Assembly: GCA_963776205.1 (NCBI GenBank) | Contig: CAVZLR010000002.1 | Coordinates: 558,001-622,000 of the forward strand | Direction: 5' to 3' | DNA length: 64,000 nt | Source: UBA4459 sp963776205 | GTDB lineage: Bacteria; Bacteroidota; Bacteroidia; Bacteroidales; F082 | Shown: positions 53,254 to 62,713 of the stretch, piece after piece | Position numbering within the stretch: position 1 is the first letter of the stretch | Layout of the letters: each line of letters opens with the position of its first letter | Translations under genes and position numbers: made by a program | Notes under the pieces: generated by a model | What the model saw: the letters and a program-made list of their open reading frames with translations, nothing else | What the model was told of the DNA's origin: nothing | Database searches by the model: none

Positions 53254-54182
53254 AATTCAGAAACATTTTCTGGGGTATAATCCTCATATTAATTGGTGTG
53301 TTATTTATTCTACAAAATTTAAATGTCATTGATTTTGAATGGGTTAGATTATGGAGACTATGGCCTGTACTTCTTGTTCTGTGGGGTGTATCCATACTAC
53401 CTGCAAATAATTGGATCAAATCAGGATTGCTAGTTATTGTACTTGCCGGCACCGTATTTTTTATGCTGGATCAAACCATCGACTGGCGTGCAGATCGCAA
53501 TTACTTTAACAAGCATGATTATAATTTAGACTTTGATTTTGATGACGACAGAACTACCATTAACCAGGATTTTGACATTCCCTACGAAGACAGTTTATCG
53601 ATGGCATACCTGGATTTTGATGCTGCGGCGGGATCCTTTTACTTGAATGATACCACAGATCATTTGCTCTCATTTACCAAAAGAGGAAGTGGTGGAAAAT
53701 ATACATATGCTGTTAAGAGGTCAGAAAACAAAGCCAATATTTATATTGAAAGAGAAGACGGGGATATCCGTTTGAACAGCGATAATAAAAGCACTAAAAT
53801 TAAACTCGCTTTAAATACTGAACCTGTTTGGGATGTTAACCTTGATGTAGGCGCTGCGAAACTTGATTTTGACCTGTCGCAATTCAAACTGAAGAAATTG
53901 GATCTGGATGGTGGTGCAGCTTCTTTTGAAATTAAACTGGGTGACAAATACCCAAAATCATACGTAAATATTGATGCCGGAGCTTCTGAAATAATTTTAA
54001 AAGTACCAACATCTTCAGGCTGTGACCTGAATCTTAGCACAGTACTTTCAGGAAGAACAATTACTGGATTCGAAAAAATTGATCATGGGCATTACCGGAC
54101 TGAGAATTTTGATTCAGCTCAAAACAAAATATATATTACTGTTGATGCGGCAGTATCAAGCTATACAATAACCAGGTATTAA
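53250..54182 (+). CDS. LiaF/LiaI-like transmembrane protein with beta-helical (toastrack-like) C-terminal domain
   Basis: 310 residues. Two N-terminal pairs of helices (FWGIILILIGVLFILQNLNV and RLWPVLLVLWGVSIL, then LLVIVLAGTVFFML) resemble the DUF5668/LiaI region. An acidic linker follows (about residues 90-115). The rest (about 125-310) is a repetitive all-beta domain with recurring Gly-Ala-rich steps: DVGAAKLDFD, DGGAASFEIK and DAGASEIILK, at intervals of about 20 residues. It overlaps the PspC gene by 4 bases and ends at a terminator. Likely part of a membrane-stress module; function not shown. Confidence 0.82.
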   Translation: MKFRNIFWGIILILIGVLFILQNLNVIDFEWVRLWRLWPVLLVLWGVSILPANNWIKSGLLVIVLAGTVFFMLDQTIDWRADRNYFNKHDYNLDFDFDDDRTTINQDFDIPYEDSLSMAYLDFDAAAGSFYLNDTTDHLLSFTKRGSGGKYTYAVKRSENKANIYIEREDGDIRLNSDNKSTKIKLALNTEPVWDVNLDVGAAKLDFDLSQFKLKKLDLDGGAASFEIKLGDKYPKSYVNIDAGASEIILKVPTSSGCDLNLSTVLSGRTITGFEKIDHGHYRTENFDSAQNKIYITVDAAVSSYTITRY

Positions 54183-54210
54183 GCCTGTCACTATATTCTT
54201 CCTTTTATAT

Positions 54211-54240
54211 AAAGCCACGTATTGTGGCTTTTTTATTTTT
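54211..54240 (+). terminator. Terminator of the pspC-like operon
   Basis: AAAGCCAC (54211-54218) and GTGGCTTT (54224-54231), followed by a T-rich run; could also act for the convergent gene. Confidence 0.88.
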
Positions 54241-57200
54241 ACAATAGTATGATTTTCGCCAAAGAAGATTTTTTTTCTGATAATATCTTGACATAATATA
54301 TCCCTGGGTTTACTTTCCTACCATTTAAATCAACTCCATTCCAGTCGATGCTATATACATGGTTTTTTTCCATGTTAGCCTGTATTTTTTTTCTGTATAC
54401 AATTTTTCCGAAATGGTTAAATACCTGTAATTCAGCAGTACTTGTTTCCGGTAATTTAAATTGGATGTTAATGTTATCAGAAAATGGATTGGGAAATGCT
54501 TTGATGATTGAATTTTCTTTCGATAGATCTTCGATATCCCAGATTCCAATAGTACTTTCATACAGTCCGAAAAAATCAGTTATAAAATATAAATAATCTT
54601 CTGATTTATACGAAGTATCCGTACCAACCAGCGAGCCATAATCAATTATGGAGGCAATCGTCCTGTAATTGTCTGTCAAATTCGCTACTACACAGGAGGA
54701 ATCATTTTTGGTATAATTTAATACTGAAAAAGCGTCATCAATCGGGGTAAAATAATAATTGCCATAAGGGTCAGGATGATTGAAGAATAAATGTTGCTGA
54801 GTAACCGTATCATTTCTACTGGTATAAATAGTATCTATTATAAAGAAATTGTCGCCTTCAATGTCCACATTGAACAGATCATGAACCGGAGTTGATGGTT
54901 GTGACCAGGTTACCCTGCCTTCCATATATATTCTTCCGCCTTCATTTGCATATTCATACAACTTTAAGCCTTCACTATAAGTTATTTCGTGATTTGAATA
55001 AAAAGTTCCCAGTAAAACAAATACGGACTTATGTTTGAATAAATCATTAGGGATAAAGGTACTGCTGGTATAGACCAGATTCAAATTTTCCAAATCATCC
55101 TGTAGCTTTAAAATAGATGTATGTTTTGGATCCATATCAATTAATAAGATCGGGTTTTGCCCTACCTGTATATCAAAGTCACTTAAACCAACCAAAGAGC
55201 CGTTTTTATAAAATTCCATTTGGCAGGGAACTATTAAGCCCGGATTAACCAGTGGATTGGTTTTTAATTTATAACTCAGAACCGCTTTGTCATTTGGGTG
55301 TAGTTCATTTAAAACAACGATATCATCTCCTATTACTTCAATGATACCAGTCTCACAAAAGAATTTGGCTTCAATCATATTGGACGATGCATGGCCACTG
55401 TTTTTTACCCAGATATTAACACTATTTGTTAAACCCGGCTCAATCCATTCAGCTCCATTACAGATTACATCATAAACATCAAAAGCTGGTGCATTTACTA
55501 CCAATGACAATCTCGAATGCCAATTCTTTTCTATGCTATTCAGAGAACAGTTAATTAATAATACATGCTGATCCGGTACATTATTTTCAATTGAAATGGT
55601 CAGTGAGCTATCTACTTCTCTGATTTCACCGGGTAGTAAAGTGCCTACACTTAAATCCTCATGTAAAACAGATACAAAAGCATCATCTACAGTATAATTT
55701 AGAGAAATATTCTCTATGGTTTGTAATGAAATATTTTTCACAATAGTTTTAAAACTAGCTGTTTCACCGAAATCTATTTTGTTGTCATCACCGGAATTTA
55801 TTTCATAATTCACAATAAGTCCGGTTGAGATTTGGAATTGCTTTTTCGTTTCAATTTCCTGTGCATCGGCAACAGCGAGTTGGCATTGAGAAATAATCTC
55901 TTCATTGTTCATAGAAACAGTTAATACTCCATCAGAGGAGATTGACGGTTGAATGCTACCTGAGTACACAGGCTCATAGATTATATTTTTACCCGACAGG
56001 GATGGTAAGAGATTTAATTCATTATTAACCACATAATTCCTCTTATCGCCAATTGAAATTCCTGAACTCCAGATAATTCCATCAGGAATTTCCATTTGAT
56101 CATAATACGTGATTATTTGTCCTGTAGGGAGTAATTTTAATGCAAAAATAAATGTGCTATTTCCTATAGGCTCGGCATAGGTTGCTTTCCAGGTGACAAG
56201 AAAATAATCATCTTCTGATTCTACTCTTACTTCTTGTCCATCAGCCTGTTCCAAAAATAAATCTGTCATGAAAGGGGCAATCATCATATTATCAGACAAC
56301 ATTGTCGACTCACCTATAAAGTAGGGGTATGGAAGGTCATTAATCTCAAATGTAACAAAGCCATCAATATGAATAAAGACCTTTTCCAATGAATCGCCAT
56401 AAAAAGGAAATGAAAAAGGCAGATCTACCATTTCTGTAGCAAAATCAGGATTTGAAAACACAAGCTGTTGTCCTTCATTTTCAGGGAATTCTGTTTCTAT
56501 TGGGCTAAGACTGTAATCTTTCAATAAAAACCATTTATATGGAGGCAGGCCGCCTGCTGCTTCCAACTGAAATAAGTAAGTCGAATCAGGCTCGACTACC
56601 GGAAGTTCTTCGGAAACAATCATTACTTTGTCGAATTGGAAACCTGCAATTTCAGAAACAGTTGTAATACTATTATTCTCAATTAATATAGGGACATCCA
56701 GCAATACAATTTCCTGCTGTGTATTGAAATTAGTCAACGCAACATATAAAATCTGTCCTGTTCCGACATGTTCAGGGTCTTTTTCAACAATTTGTATAAA
56801 GAATTTTGCATCACTGCCGGATTCCAATTCCCCTAATAAAGCTGTAATATCCAGTGCCAGTTCTAATTCATCTGCATTATTAACGGTATCAATTCCTTGC
56901 AACTCATTATTTCCTCCCTGGAAATTAAATATGGGAAAATCAATAACTTTTACCGGATGGGCCAAAGTTGTATCAGAAGATACGCCTGCAAGTATTTTTA
57001 ATTTGTTACGCGAATTGTGTTTGAGTTTTATATTTAGCCCTATAATTGGCTGAATGTCAGGCTTCACTTTTAACACATTCACCGATTCATTCCAAATCCC
57101 CCCCTCACCAAATTTGTGTGCCAGTGAATTATACATTACATAACAAAAACCTGAGTCTGCCCATGCTACACCATGGCTATTAGCTAAAAGAAAACCACCA

Positions 57201-58084
57201 ATCTCCCAGTCTTTCACATCCACAATTCCATCATTATTAATGTCAATATGGTTTGAAAACTGTCCATCATTATTATAATCATACCTTATCGAATCATTAT
57301 AACCCACTATTGTCATAGCATGAGTGGCAGGATATTGCCAGGTAGTAATAACATGTTTTCCGGCTTCAGGGCTACTTTCAGGTAAAGTTTTCAGATTATA
57401 TGGGCTTGCTGCATAAAAGCTGGCAACACCTCCTGTTTCATCACCCTCCAGATGATCATACAACCAATATTTTAGTGTTTCTATTCCTTCAGATGTATTC
57501 ACATCAATAGCGTATACCTCATCAATTCTGTTATTCATTGAATTTTTGTAGGCTTCATAGCCTGACATCCACCTCTTATTTCCACCATTGTACATCCCCC
57601 CGTAATCCAGAACACTGGGATTACCTATCTTTTTTAAGATTTCGAAACTGTGAAAATAACTTACACCGTACCAGCCTTCGCCTCCGTTCATAAAATTCCA
57701 TGAAAACTGCGGTGTGTATTGATTGGCTTCTATATTTGCCGGCATTTTTCTGGCTCTATTCAATTCATAAGTAAAGTTGTAGCCAATTCCCGCCGATTGT
57801 CCGCAGTTAGCATAAGCCTCCTGACTAAAAATGGGTCGAAAGTAAGGTAATTCCGCATTGTTGATTGAGAATGGCAAGTTTCGTCCTTCTTTATTTTTGT
57901 ACTGATCAGGCATCTTCAATTTAGGAACTGATAATGCCTGCAATAAATCCTGCTCAGTTAAAACCAGCGATTGTTCTGATTGTTCAGAGAAATGATCATT
58001 AGTAAAATTACGCTGGGCAATTAAATCTAAGTAATAGAAAGAAGAAAGAAACACAAAAAATGTGACGGTTGCGATTTTACCCAT
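54239..58084 (-). CDS. Large secreted papain-fold (C1-like) protein with T9SS type A sorting domain
   Basis: About 1281 residues from MGKIATVTFFVFLSSFYYLD at 58084; another ATG lies 17 codons upstream. A C1-peptidase-like domain fills about residues 75-320: the nucleophile region AYANCGQSAGIGYNF, the His region ATHAMTIVGYND (about 255) and the Asn region LANSHGVAW (about 299). The usual CGSCW reads CGQSA, so the catalytic Cys is Ser97. An EF-hand-like pair DYNNDGQFS and DINNDGIVDVKD is inserted between His and Asn. Several Ig-like or CARDB-like segments follow, and the sorting domain KAFPNPFSDNINIQF ends the protein. Exported by T9SS. Protease activity is doubtful. Divergent from a TonB-dependent receptor gene. 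Confidence 0.88.
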   Translation of the reverse strand: MGKIATVTFFVFLSSFYYLDLIAQRNFTNDHFSEQSEQSLVLTEQDLLQALSVPKLKMPDQYKNKEGRNLPFSINNAELPYFRPIFSQEAYANCGQSAGIGYNFTYELNRARKMPANIEANQYTPQFSWNFMNGGEGWYGVSYFHSFEILKKIGNPSVLDYGGMYNGGNKRWMSGYEAYKNSMNNRIDEVYAIDVNTSEGIETLKYWLYDHLEGDETGGVASFYAASPYNLKTLPESSPEAGKHVITTWQYPATHAMTIVGYNDSIRYDYNNDGQFSNHIDINNDGIVDVKDWEIGGFLLANSHGVAWADSGFCYVMYNSLAHKFGEGGIWNESVNVLKVKPDIQPIIGLNIKLKHNSRNKLKILAGVSSDTTLAHPVKVIDFPIFNFQGGNNELQGIDTVNNADELELALDITALLGELESGSDAKFFIQIVEKDPEHVGTGQILYVALTNFNTQQEIVLLDVPILIENNSITTVSEIAGFQFDKVMIVSEELPVVEPDSTYLFQLEAAGGLPPYKWFLLKDYSLSPIETEFPENEGQQLVFSNPDFATEMVDLPFSFPFYGDSLEKVFIHIDGFVTFEINDLPYPYFIGESTMLSDNMMIAPFMTDLFLEQADGQEVRVESEDDYFLVTWKATYAEPIGNSTFIFALKLLPTGQIITYYDQMEIPDGIIWSSGISIGDKRNYVVNNELNLLPSLSGKNIIYEPVYSGSIQPSISSDGVLTVSMNNEEIISQCQLAVADAQEIETKKQFQISTGLIVNYEINSGDDNKIDFGETASFKTIVKNISLQTIENISLNYTVDDAFVSVLHEDLSVGTLLPGEIREVDSSLTISIENNVPDQHVLLINCSLNSIEKNWHSRLSLVVNAPAFDVYDVICNGAEWIEPGLTNSVNIWVKNSGHASSNMIEAKFFCETGIIEVIGDDIVVLNELHPNDKAVLSYKLKTNPLVNPGLIVPCQMEFYKNGSLVGLSDFDIQVGQNPILLIDMDPKHTSILKLQDDLENLNLVYTSSTFIPNDLFKHKSVFVLLGTFYSNHEITYSEGLKLYEYANEGGRIYMEGRVTWSQPSTPVHDLFNVDIEGDNFFIIDTIYTSRNDTVTQQHLFFNHPDPYGNYYFTPIDDAFSVLNYTKNDSSCVVANLTDNYRTIASIIDYGSLVGTDTSYKSEDYLYFITDFFGLYESTIGIWDIEDLSKENSIIKAFPNPFSDNINIQFKLPETSTAELQVFNHFGKIVYRKKIQANMEKNHVYSIDWNGVDLNGRKVNPGIYYVKILSEKKSSLAKIILL

Positions 58085-58209
58085 AAAATTAGAATTCGAA
58101 GCATATAAAATTATAAAAAAGAATAGAACAAGCAAATATTGATTTATTCCGATGCGATGATGAATATTTTTTAATTACTTTGCACATACTTTACAAGAGT
58201 CGAATTCTT

Positions 58210-60543
58210 ATGAAACGAACGCAGCCAATATTCATTATTTTCATTTTATTATTGCTCAATTTACCCCTCTTTATTAATGCTCAGGAATCTATGGTCAGAG
58301 GATTTGTTTATGAGGAGGAATCAGGAGAGCCTGCCATATTTTCCAATGTTTACTTGAAAGGAACTACCCTTGGGGCCTCTACAGATAATAATGGATACTT
58401 TTTGATTTCCAAAATCCCTCCGGGAAATTATAGTTTAATGGTAACCTATTTAGGATATGATACAATTCAAATGCCTATTCAATTGAAGGCAGATGAAGTT
58501 CTAGACCAAAGTTTTGTCCTAGCGAAATCATCTGTTAATTTGGAAACGGTAACCATAAATGCCGAAAGGATTGAAGCACGAACAGAGACTAAAACTTCTG
58601 TTGTTAAAATTACACCTAAAGAAATTCGGCAGATCCCATCAGTTGGTGGACAAGCTGATTTTGCCCAATACCTTCAGGTAGTTCCCGGTGTTATTTTCAC
58701 CGGTGACCAGGGAGGGCAGTTTTATGTGCGGGGAGGTTCGCCTATCCAGAATAAAGTAATTTTAGATGGAATGACCGTATATAATCCCTTTCATTCCATA
58801 GGATTGTTCTCTGTGTTTGAAACAGACCTTATTCGAAGTGCAGATGTTTATACCGGAGGTTACAATGCAGACTATGGTGGCCGGATTTCATCTATTATGG
58901 ACATTACCTATAAAGATGGTAATAAAAAACGTTTTTCTGGAGCAGTAGGGGCTTCTACCTTCGGTGCAAGGGCATTAATTGAAGGCCCCATTTCAAAACA
59001 AAAATCACCTGAAAGCGGAAGCTCATCATTTATTCTTTCTTTTAAAAATTCATACCTTGAGGAAAGTTCAAAAGTATTTTACTCGTACATTGATGAGGAT
59101 GGTCTACCTTTTAATTTCGCCGATTTTTATGGTAAGGTTTCATTAAATGCTGCCAATGGAAGTAAAGTTAGTTTTTTTGGATTCAGTTTTAATGATAATG
59201 TGGATAACTACAAAGCCATTTCTAATTATGGTTGGAATTCATTTGGTGGTGGGGCTAACTTTGTTGTAATACCGGGGAAGTCACCCGTTCTCATTGAAGG
59301 AATTTTTGCTTATTCACAATATGAAAGCAGTATTTCTTCAGCAGCCCTTAACAATAAAAGAAGTTTAATTAATGGATTTAACGGCGGGTTGGATTTTACA
59401 TATTTTCTTGGAAAAAATAGCTTGAAATATGGTATTGAGGTGGAAGGTTATCGGACTGAGTACGAGTTTAACCTTATTACAGGTGGCAAAAGCAATAATA
59501 TTACTGAAAATACTACTCAACTGGGCCTTTATGCAAAATACAAAGCTATAATTGGCAAATTTATAATTGAACCGGGCTTTCGTCTTCAATGGTATGCTTC
59601 ACTTTCCGAAATATCACCTGAACCACGGCTGGCAATTAAATATAATGTAACTGATAATTTCAGGCTGAAGTTTGCTGGAGGTATGTATTCCCAAAACTTC
59701 ATAGCTGCAACATCTGACCGTGATGTTGTCAACCTATTTTACGGTTTCTTATCCGGGCCGGAAAATTTACCACAGACATTTGATGGTGAAGATGTTAATA
59801 GCAAATTACAAAAGTCTGATCACTTAATTCTGGGAGCTGAATTTGATGTTGGCAAATATCTGAACATCAACGTTGAAGGCTATTACAAATATTTCCCGCA
59901 ACTCACAAACATTAATAGATTTAAAATATTTAATGAAGAGGATGCTCCTCCGGGAACACCGGATGTACAGAAAAAAGACTTTATAGTTGAGAAAGGAGAT
60001 GCATATGGTGTTGACATTTCCATGCAATATGAGTATAAAAAAATCTATATGTGGTTTGTTTATTCCTTGGGATTTGTTAACCGTGAGTATGAGAGTGTAA
60101 CCGGTGAAATGATATCTTATACGCCTCACTTCGACAGGAGGCATAATGTGAACTTTATATTATCTTATGTAACCGGCCCCAAAAAACAATGGGAATTTAG
60201 TGTCAGGTGGAATTTCGGGACAGGATTTCCTTTTACACAGGTTCAGGGATTTTATGAGCATCTTACCCTCCCAGGTGGTGTAAATTCTGATTATATAATT
60301 GAAAATGGACAACTGGGAATCATTTACGGGGATCTGTTTGGAGGAAGATTACCAACATACCATCGGCTTGATATTGATATGAAAAGGAATTTTTACATGG
60401 GAGAGCATACAAAACTTGTGTTGGATATAAGTATCATAAATTTATATAACCGGGAAAATGTATTTTATGTTGACCTTGTAACCAACGAAATCGTTTACCA
60501 ACTTCCTATTATGCCCAGCATCGGATTAAATCTTTATTTCTAA
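58210..60543 (+). CDS. TonB-dependent receptor with carboxypeptidase-regulatory-like domain
   Basis: 777 residues from MKRTQPIFIIFILLLLNLPL at 58210; the ATG at 58180 would add ten residues before the signal peptide. Domain order: signal peptide; CarboxypepD_reg-like domain (about 28-110: VRGFVYEEESGEPAIFSNVY); plug (about 125-240: QYLQVVPGVIFTGDQGGQFY and VRGGSPIQNKVILDGM); barrel to residue 777. It lacks the SusC signature and a SusD partner, so it belongs to the general receptor class, importing a ligand with TonB energy. An S9 peptidase gene follows 19 bases downstream, which suggests a peptide substrate. Confidence 0.94.
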   Translation: MKRTQPIFIIFILLLLNLPLFINAQESMVRGFVYEEESGEPAIFSNVYLKGTTLGASTDNNGYFLISKIPPGNYSLMVTYLGYDTIQMPIQLKADEVLDQSFVLAKSSVNLETVTINAERIEARTETKTSVVKITPKEIRQIPSVGGQADFAQYLQVVPGVIFTGDQGGQFYVRGGSPIQNKVILDGMTVYNPFHSIGLFSVFETDLIRSADVYTGGYNADYGGRISSIMDITYKDGNKKRFSGAVGASTFGARALIEGPISKQKSPESGSSSFILSFKNSYLEESSKVFYSYIDEDGLPFNFADFYGKVSLNAANGSKVSFFGFSFNDNVDNYKAISNYGWNSFGGGANFVVIPGKSPVLIEGIFAYSQYESSISSAALNNKRSLINGFNGGLDFTYFLGKNSLKYGIEVEGYRTEYEFNLITGGKSNNITENTTQLGLYAKYKAIIGKFIIEPGFRLQWYASLSEISPEPRLAIKYNVTDNFRLKFAGGMYSQNFIAATSDRDVVNLFYGFLSGPENLPQTFDGEDVNSKLQKSDHLILGAEFDVGKYLNINVEGYYKYFPQLTNINRFKIFNEEDAPPGTPDVQKKDFIVEKGDAYGVDISMQYEYKKIYMWFVYSLGFVNREYESVTGEMISYTPHFDRRHNVNFILSYVTGPKKQWEFSVRWNFGTGFPFTQVQGFYEHLTLPGGVNSDYIIENGQLGIIYGDLFGGRLPTYHRLDIDMKRNFYMGEHTKLVLDISIINLYNRENVFYVDLVTNEIVYQLPIMPSIGLNLYF

Positions 60544-60562
60544 GAATAATAAATCAAATAAA

Positions 60563-62698
60563 ATGAATAAGCTAACTAATGTTAAGTGGTTCGCAATTCT
60601 ATTAATCACTATTGTTATGATTAATAGTTGTGATCAGAAAAGTAAAATATCTATGAATGAACCTGTTGCAAAAAAAGTTGAAAAGGTATTTGAAGAGCAC
60701 GGCCAACAAAGAATTGATAATTATTATTGGTTGAATCAGCGTGAAGACCCTGAAGTAATTGCCTACCTGAATGCTGAAAATGATTACACCAAAGAAGTTT
60801 TAAAAGACACTGAGGAATTGCAGGAAAAAATCTTTGATGAAATTGTCGGAAGAATTAAACAAACTGATATGTCAGTTCCATATGTAGTTGATGGATTTGA
60901 ATATTACGTTCGCTATGAAGAAGGAGGTGAATACCCCATTTATTGCAGAAAACAGGTAACTGAAAACCCGGAAGAAGAAATCATGCTCAACGGAAATATG
61001 ATGGCTGAAGGGCACTCCTTTTTCCAGATCGGTGGATGGAAAGTCAGTTATAATAATCAATTATTGGCATATAGCGTTGATACTGTCAGCAGACGGAAGT
61101 ACACCATTCATTTTAAAAATATTGAAAGCGGCGAAGTGTATGAAGATGCTATTGCCAATACTTCCGGAAATATGGCATGGGCCAATGATAACAAAACACT
61201 TTATTATGCCACCAAAGACGAAACCCTGAGATCATATAAAATATTCAAACATGAACTGGGAACACCTGTGGCAGATGATGAACTTGTGTATCACGAGGAG
61301 GATCCCACCTTCAGCACATTCATTTATAAAACCGAATCTAACAAATACTTAGTCATTGGATCGCGGAGTACTTTATCAGCTGAATACAGGATATTGGATG
61401 CTAATAATACTAGCTCTAATGCTGAGTTCAGAGTATTCCAGGAAAGGTTAAAAGATGTAGAATATGGTATTTCCCACCAAAATGACAGGTTTCTGGTGTA
61501 CACGAATTTCGAAGCTAAAAATTTCAGGTTAATGGAAACCGGTGAAATTCAAACTTCAATTGAAAACTGGCGCGAGATAATTCCAAACCGCGATGATGTA
61601 TTACTGGAGGGAATTGATGTTTTTAACACTTACTTTGTTGCAACAGAACGTAAAAACGGCTTACCTCAATTCCGAATTATTGATCAGGAAACTAAACGGG
61701 ACTTTTATTTGAATTTTGAAGAAGACGATTATTACGCTTATACCTCTGGCAACGAAGATTATACATCCAGAAAATTGCGGTATAACTACACTTCCTTAAA
61801 AACACCCACTACTGTTTACGATTATGATATTGAAACCCAGGAGCAAGTACTTCTAAAACAATATGAAGTGCTTGGCGATTATAATCCCGATGATTATATT
61901 ACTGAACGCATGTATGCAACAGCCCGGGATGGTGTTCAGGTTCCCATTTCTATGATTTACAAAAAGGGGTTTAAAAAAGATGGCTCACAACCCCTGGTAC
62001 TTTATGGTTATGGTTCATATGGTTATAGCATGGAGTCAACTTTTCGTTCTTCAAGGCTGAGTTTGATCGACAGGGGTTTTGTTTTTGCCATTGCACATAT
62101 CCGTGGAGGAGAAGAAATGGGCAGGTACTGGTATGAAGATGGAAAATTATTAAAAAAGAAGAATACTTTTTTTGATTTTATTGATTGCGGTGAATTTTTA
62201 GTAAAAGAAGGATATACTTCATCAGAAAAGATGTTTGCCCTTGGAGGAAGTGCCGGCGGATTGCTGGTTGGCGCCGTTATCAATTACAATCCTGGTTTAT
62301 TTAAAGGTGTAATTGCAGCCGTTCCATTTGTAGATGTGGTAACCACGATGCTGGATGAAAGTATACCACTAACAACAGGTGAATACGACGAATGGGGGAA
62401 TCCAAATGATCCTGAATATTATAATTATATGTTGTCTTATTCTCCCTACGACAATGTAAAAGCAATGGATTACCCGGCATTACTCGTAACTACCGGGCTG
62501 CACGACAGCCAGGTTCAATATTGGGAGCCTGCCAAATGGGTGGCCAAATTAAGGGATATGAGAACCAATGATAATATGCTGTTATTGTGGACCAATATGG
62601 AATTTGGTCATGGAGGTGCTTCAGGACGATTTGAAGCATATAAAGAAACAGCAATGGAAGATGCGTTTATGCTTAAACTGCTGGGAATAACAGAATAA
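60563..62698 (+). CDS. S9A family oligopeptidase (oligopeptidase B type), lipoprotein
   Basis: 711 residues. A lipoprotein signal ends at Cys23 (VMINSC), unusual for a family whose E. coli member is cytoplasmic but common in Bacteroidota. The propeller domain fills about 75-420. The alpha/beta-hydrolase domain holds the nucleophile Ser562 region GGSAGGLLVGA, the acid Asp in GLHDSQVQYWEPAKW (about 647) and the catalytic His in GHGGASGRFE (about 682). EYDEWGNPND carries acidic residues that in oligopeptidase B favour cleavage after Arg or Lys. It lies 19 bases after a TonB receptor gene, probably in one operon, so the pair may import and cut peptides. Confidence 0.94.
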   Translation: MNKLTNVKWFAILLITIVMINSCDQKSKISMNEPVAKKVEKVFEEHGQQRIDNYYWLNQREDPEVIAYLNAENDYTKEVLKDTEELQEKIFDEIVGRIKQTDMSVPYVVDGFEYYVRYEEGGEYPIYCRKQVTENPEEEIMLNGNMMAEGHSFFQIGGWKVSYNNQLLAYSVDTVSRRKYTIHFKNIESGEVYEDAIANTSGNMAWANDNKTLYYATKDETLRSYKIFKHELGTPVADDELVYHEEDPTFSTFIYKTESNKYLVIGSRSTLSAEYRILDANNTSSNAEFRVFQERLKDVEYGISHQNDRFLVYTNFEAKNFRLMETGEIQTSIENWREIIPNRDDVLLEGIDVFNTYFVATERKNGLPQFRIIDQETKRDFYLNFEEDDYYAYTSGNEDYTSRKLRYNYTSLKTPTTVYDYDIETQEQVLLKQYEVLGDYNPDDYITERMYATARDGVQVPISMIYKKGFKKDGSQPLVLYGYGSYGYSMESTFRSSRLSLIDRGFVFAIAHIRGGEEMGRYWYEDGKLLKKKNTFFDFIDCGEFLVKEGYTSSEKMFALGGSAGGLLVGAVINYNPGLFKGVIAAVPFVDVVTTMLDESIPLTTGEYDEWGNPNDPEYYNYMLSYSPYDNVKAMDYPALLVTTGLHDSQVQYWEPAKWVAKLRDMRTNDNMLLLWTNMEFGHGGASGRFEAYKETAMEDAFMLKLLGITE

Positions 62699-62713
62699 AC
62701 TCCGTCAGTAAAC

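Noticed and set aside
56628..57053. 141-residue plus-strand open frame inside the papain-fold gene
   Set aside because: Antisense to a long conserved coding region with no promoter or recognisable domain.
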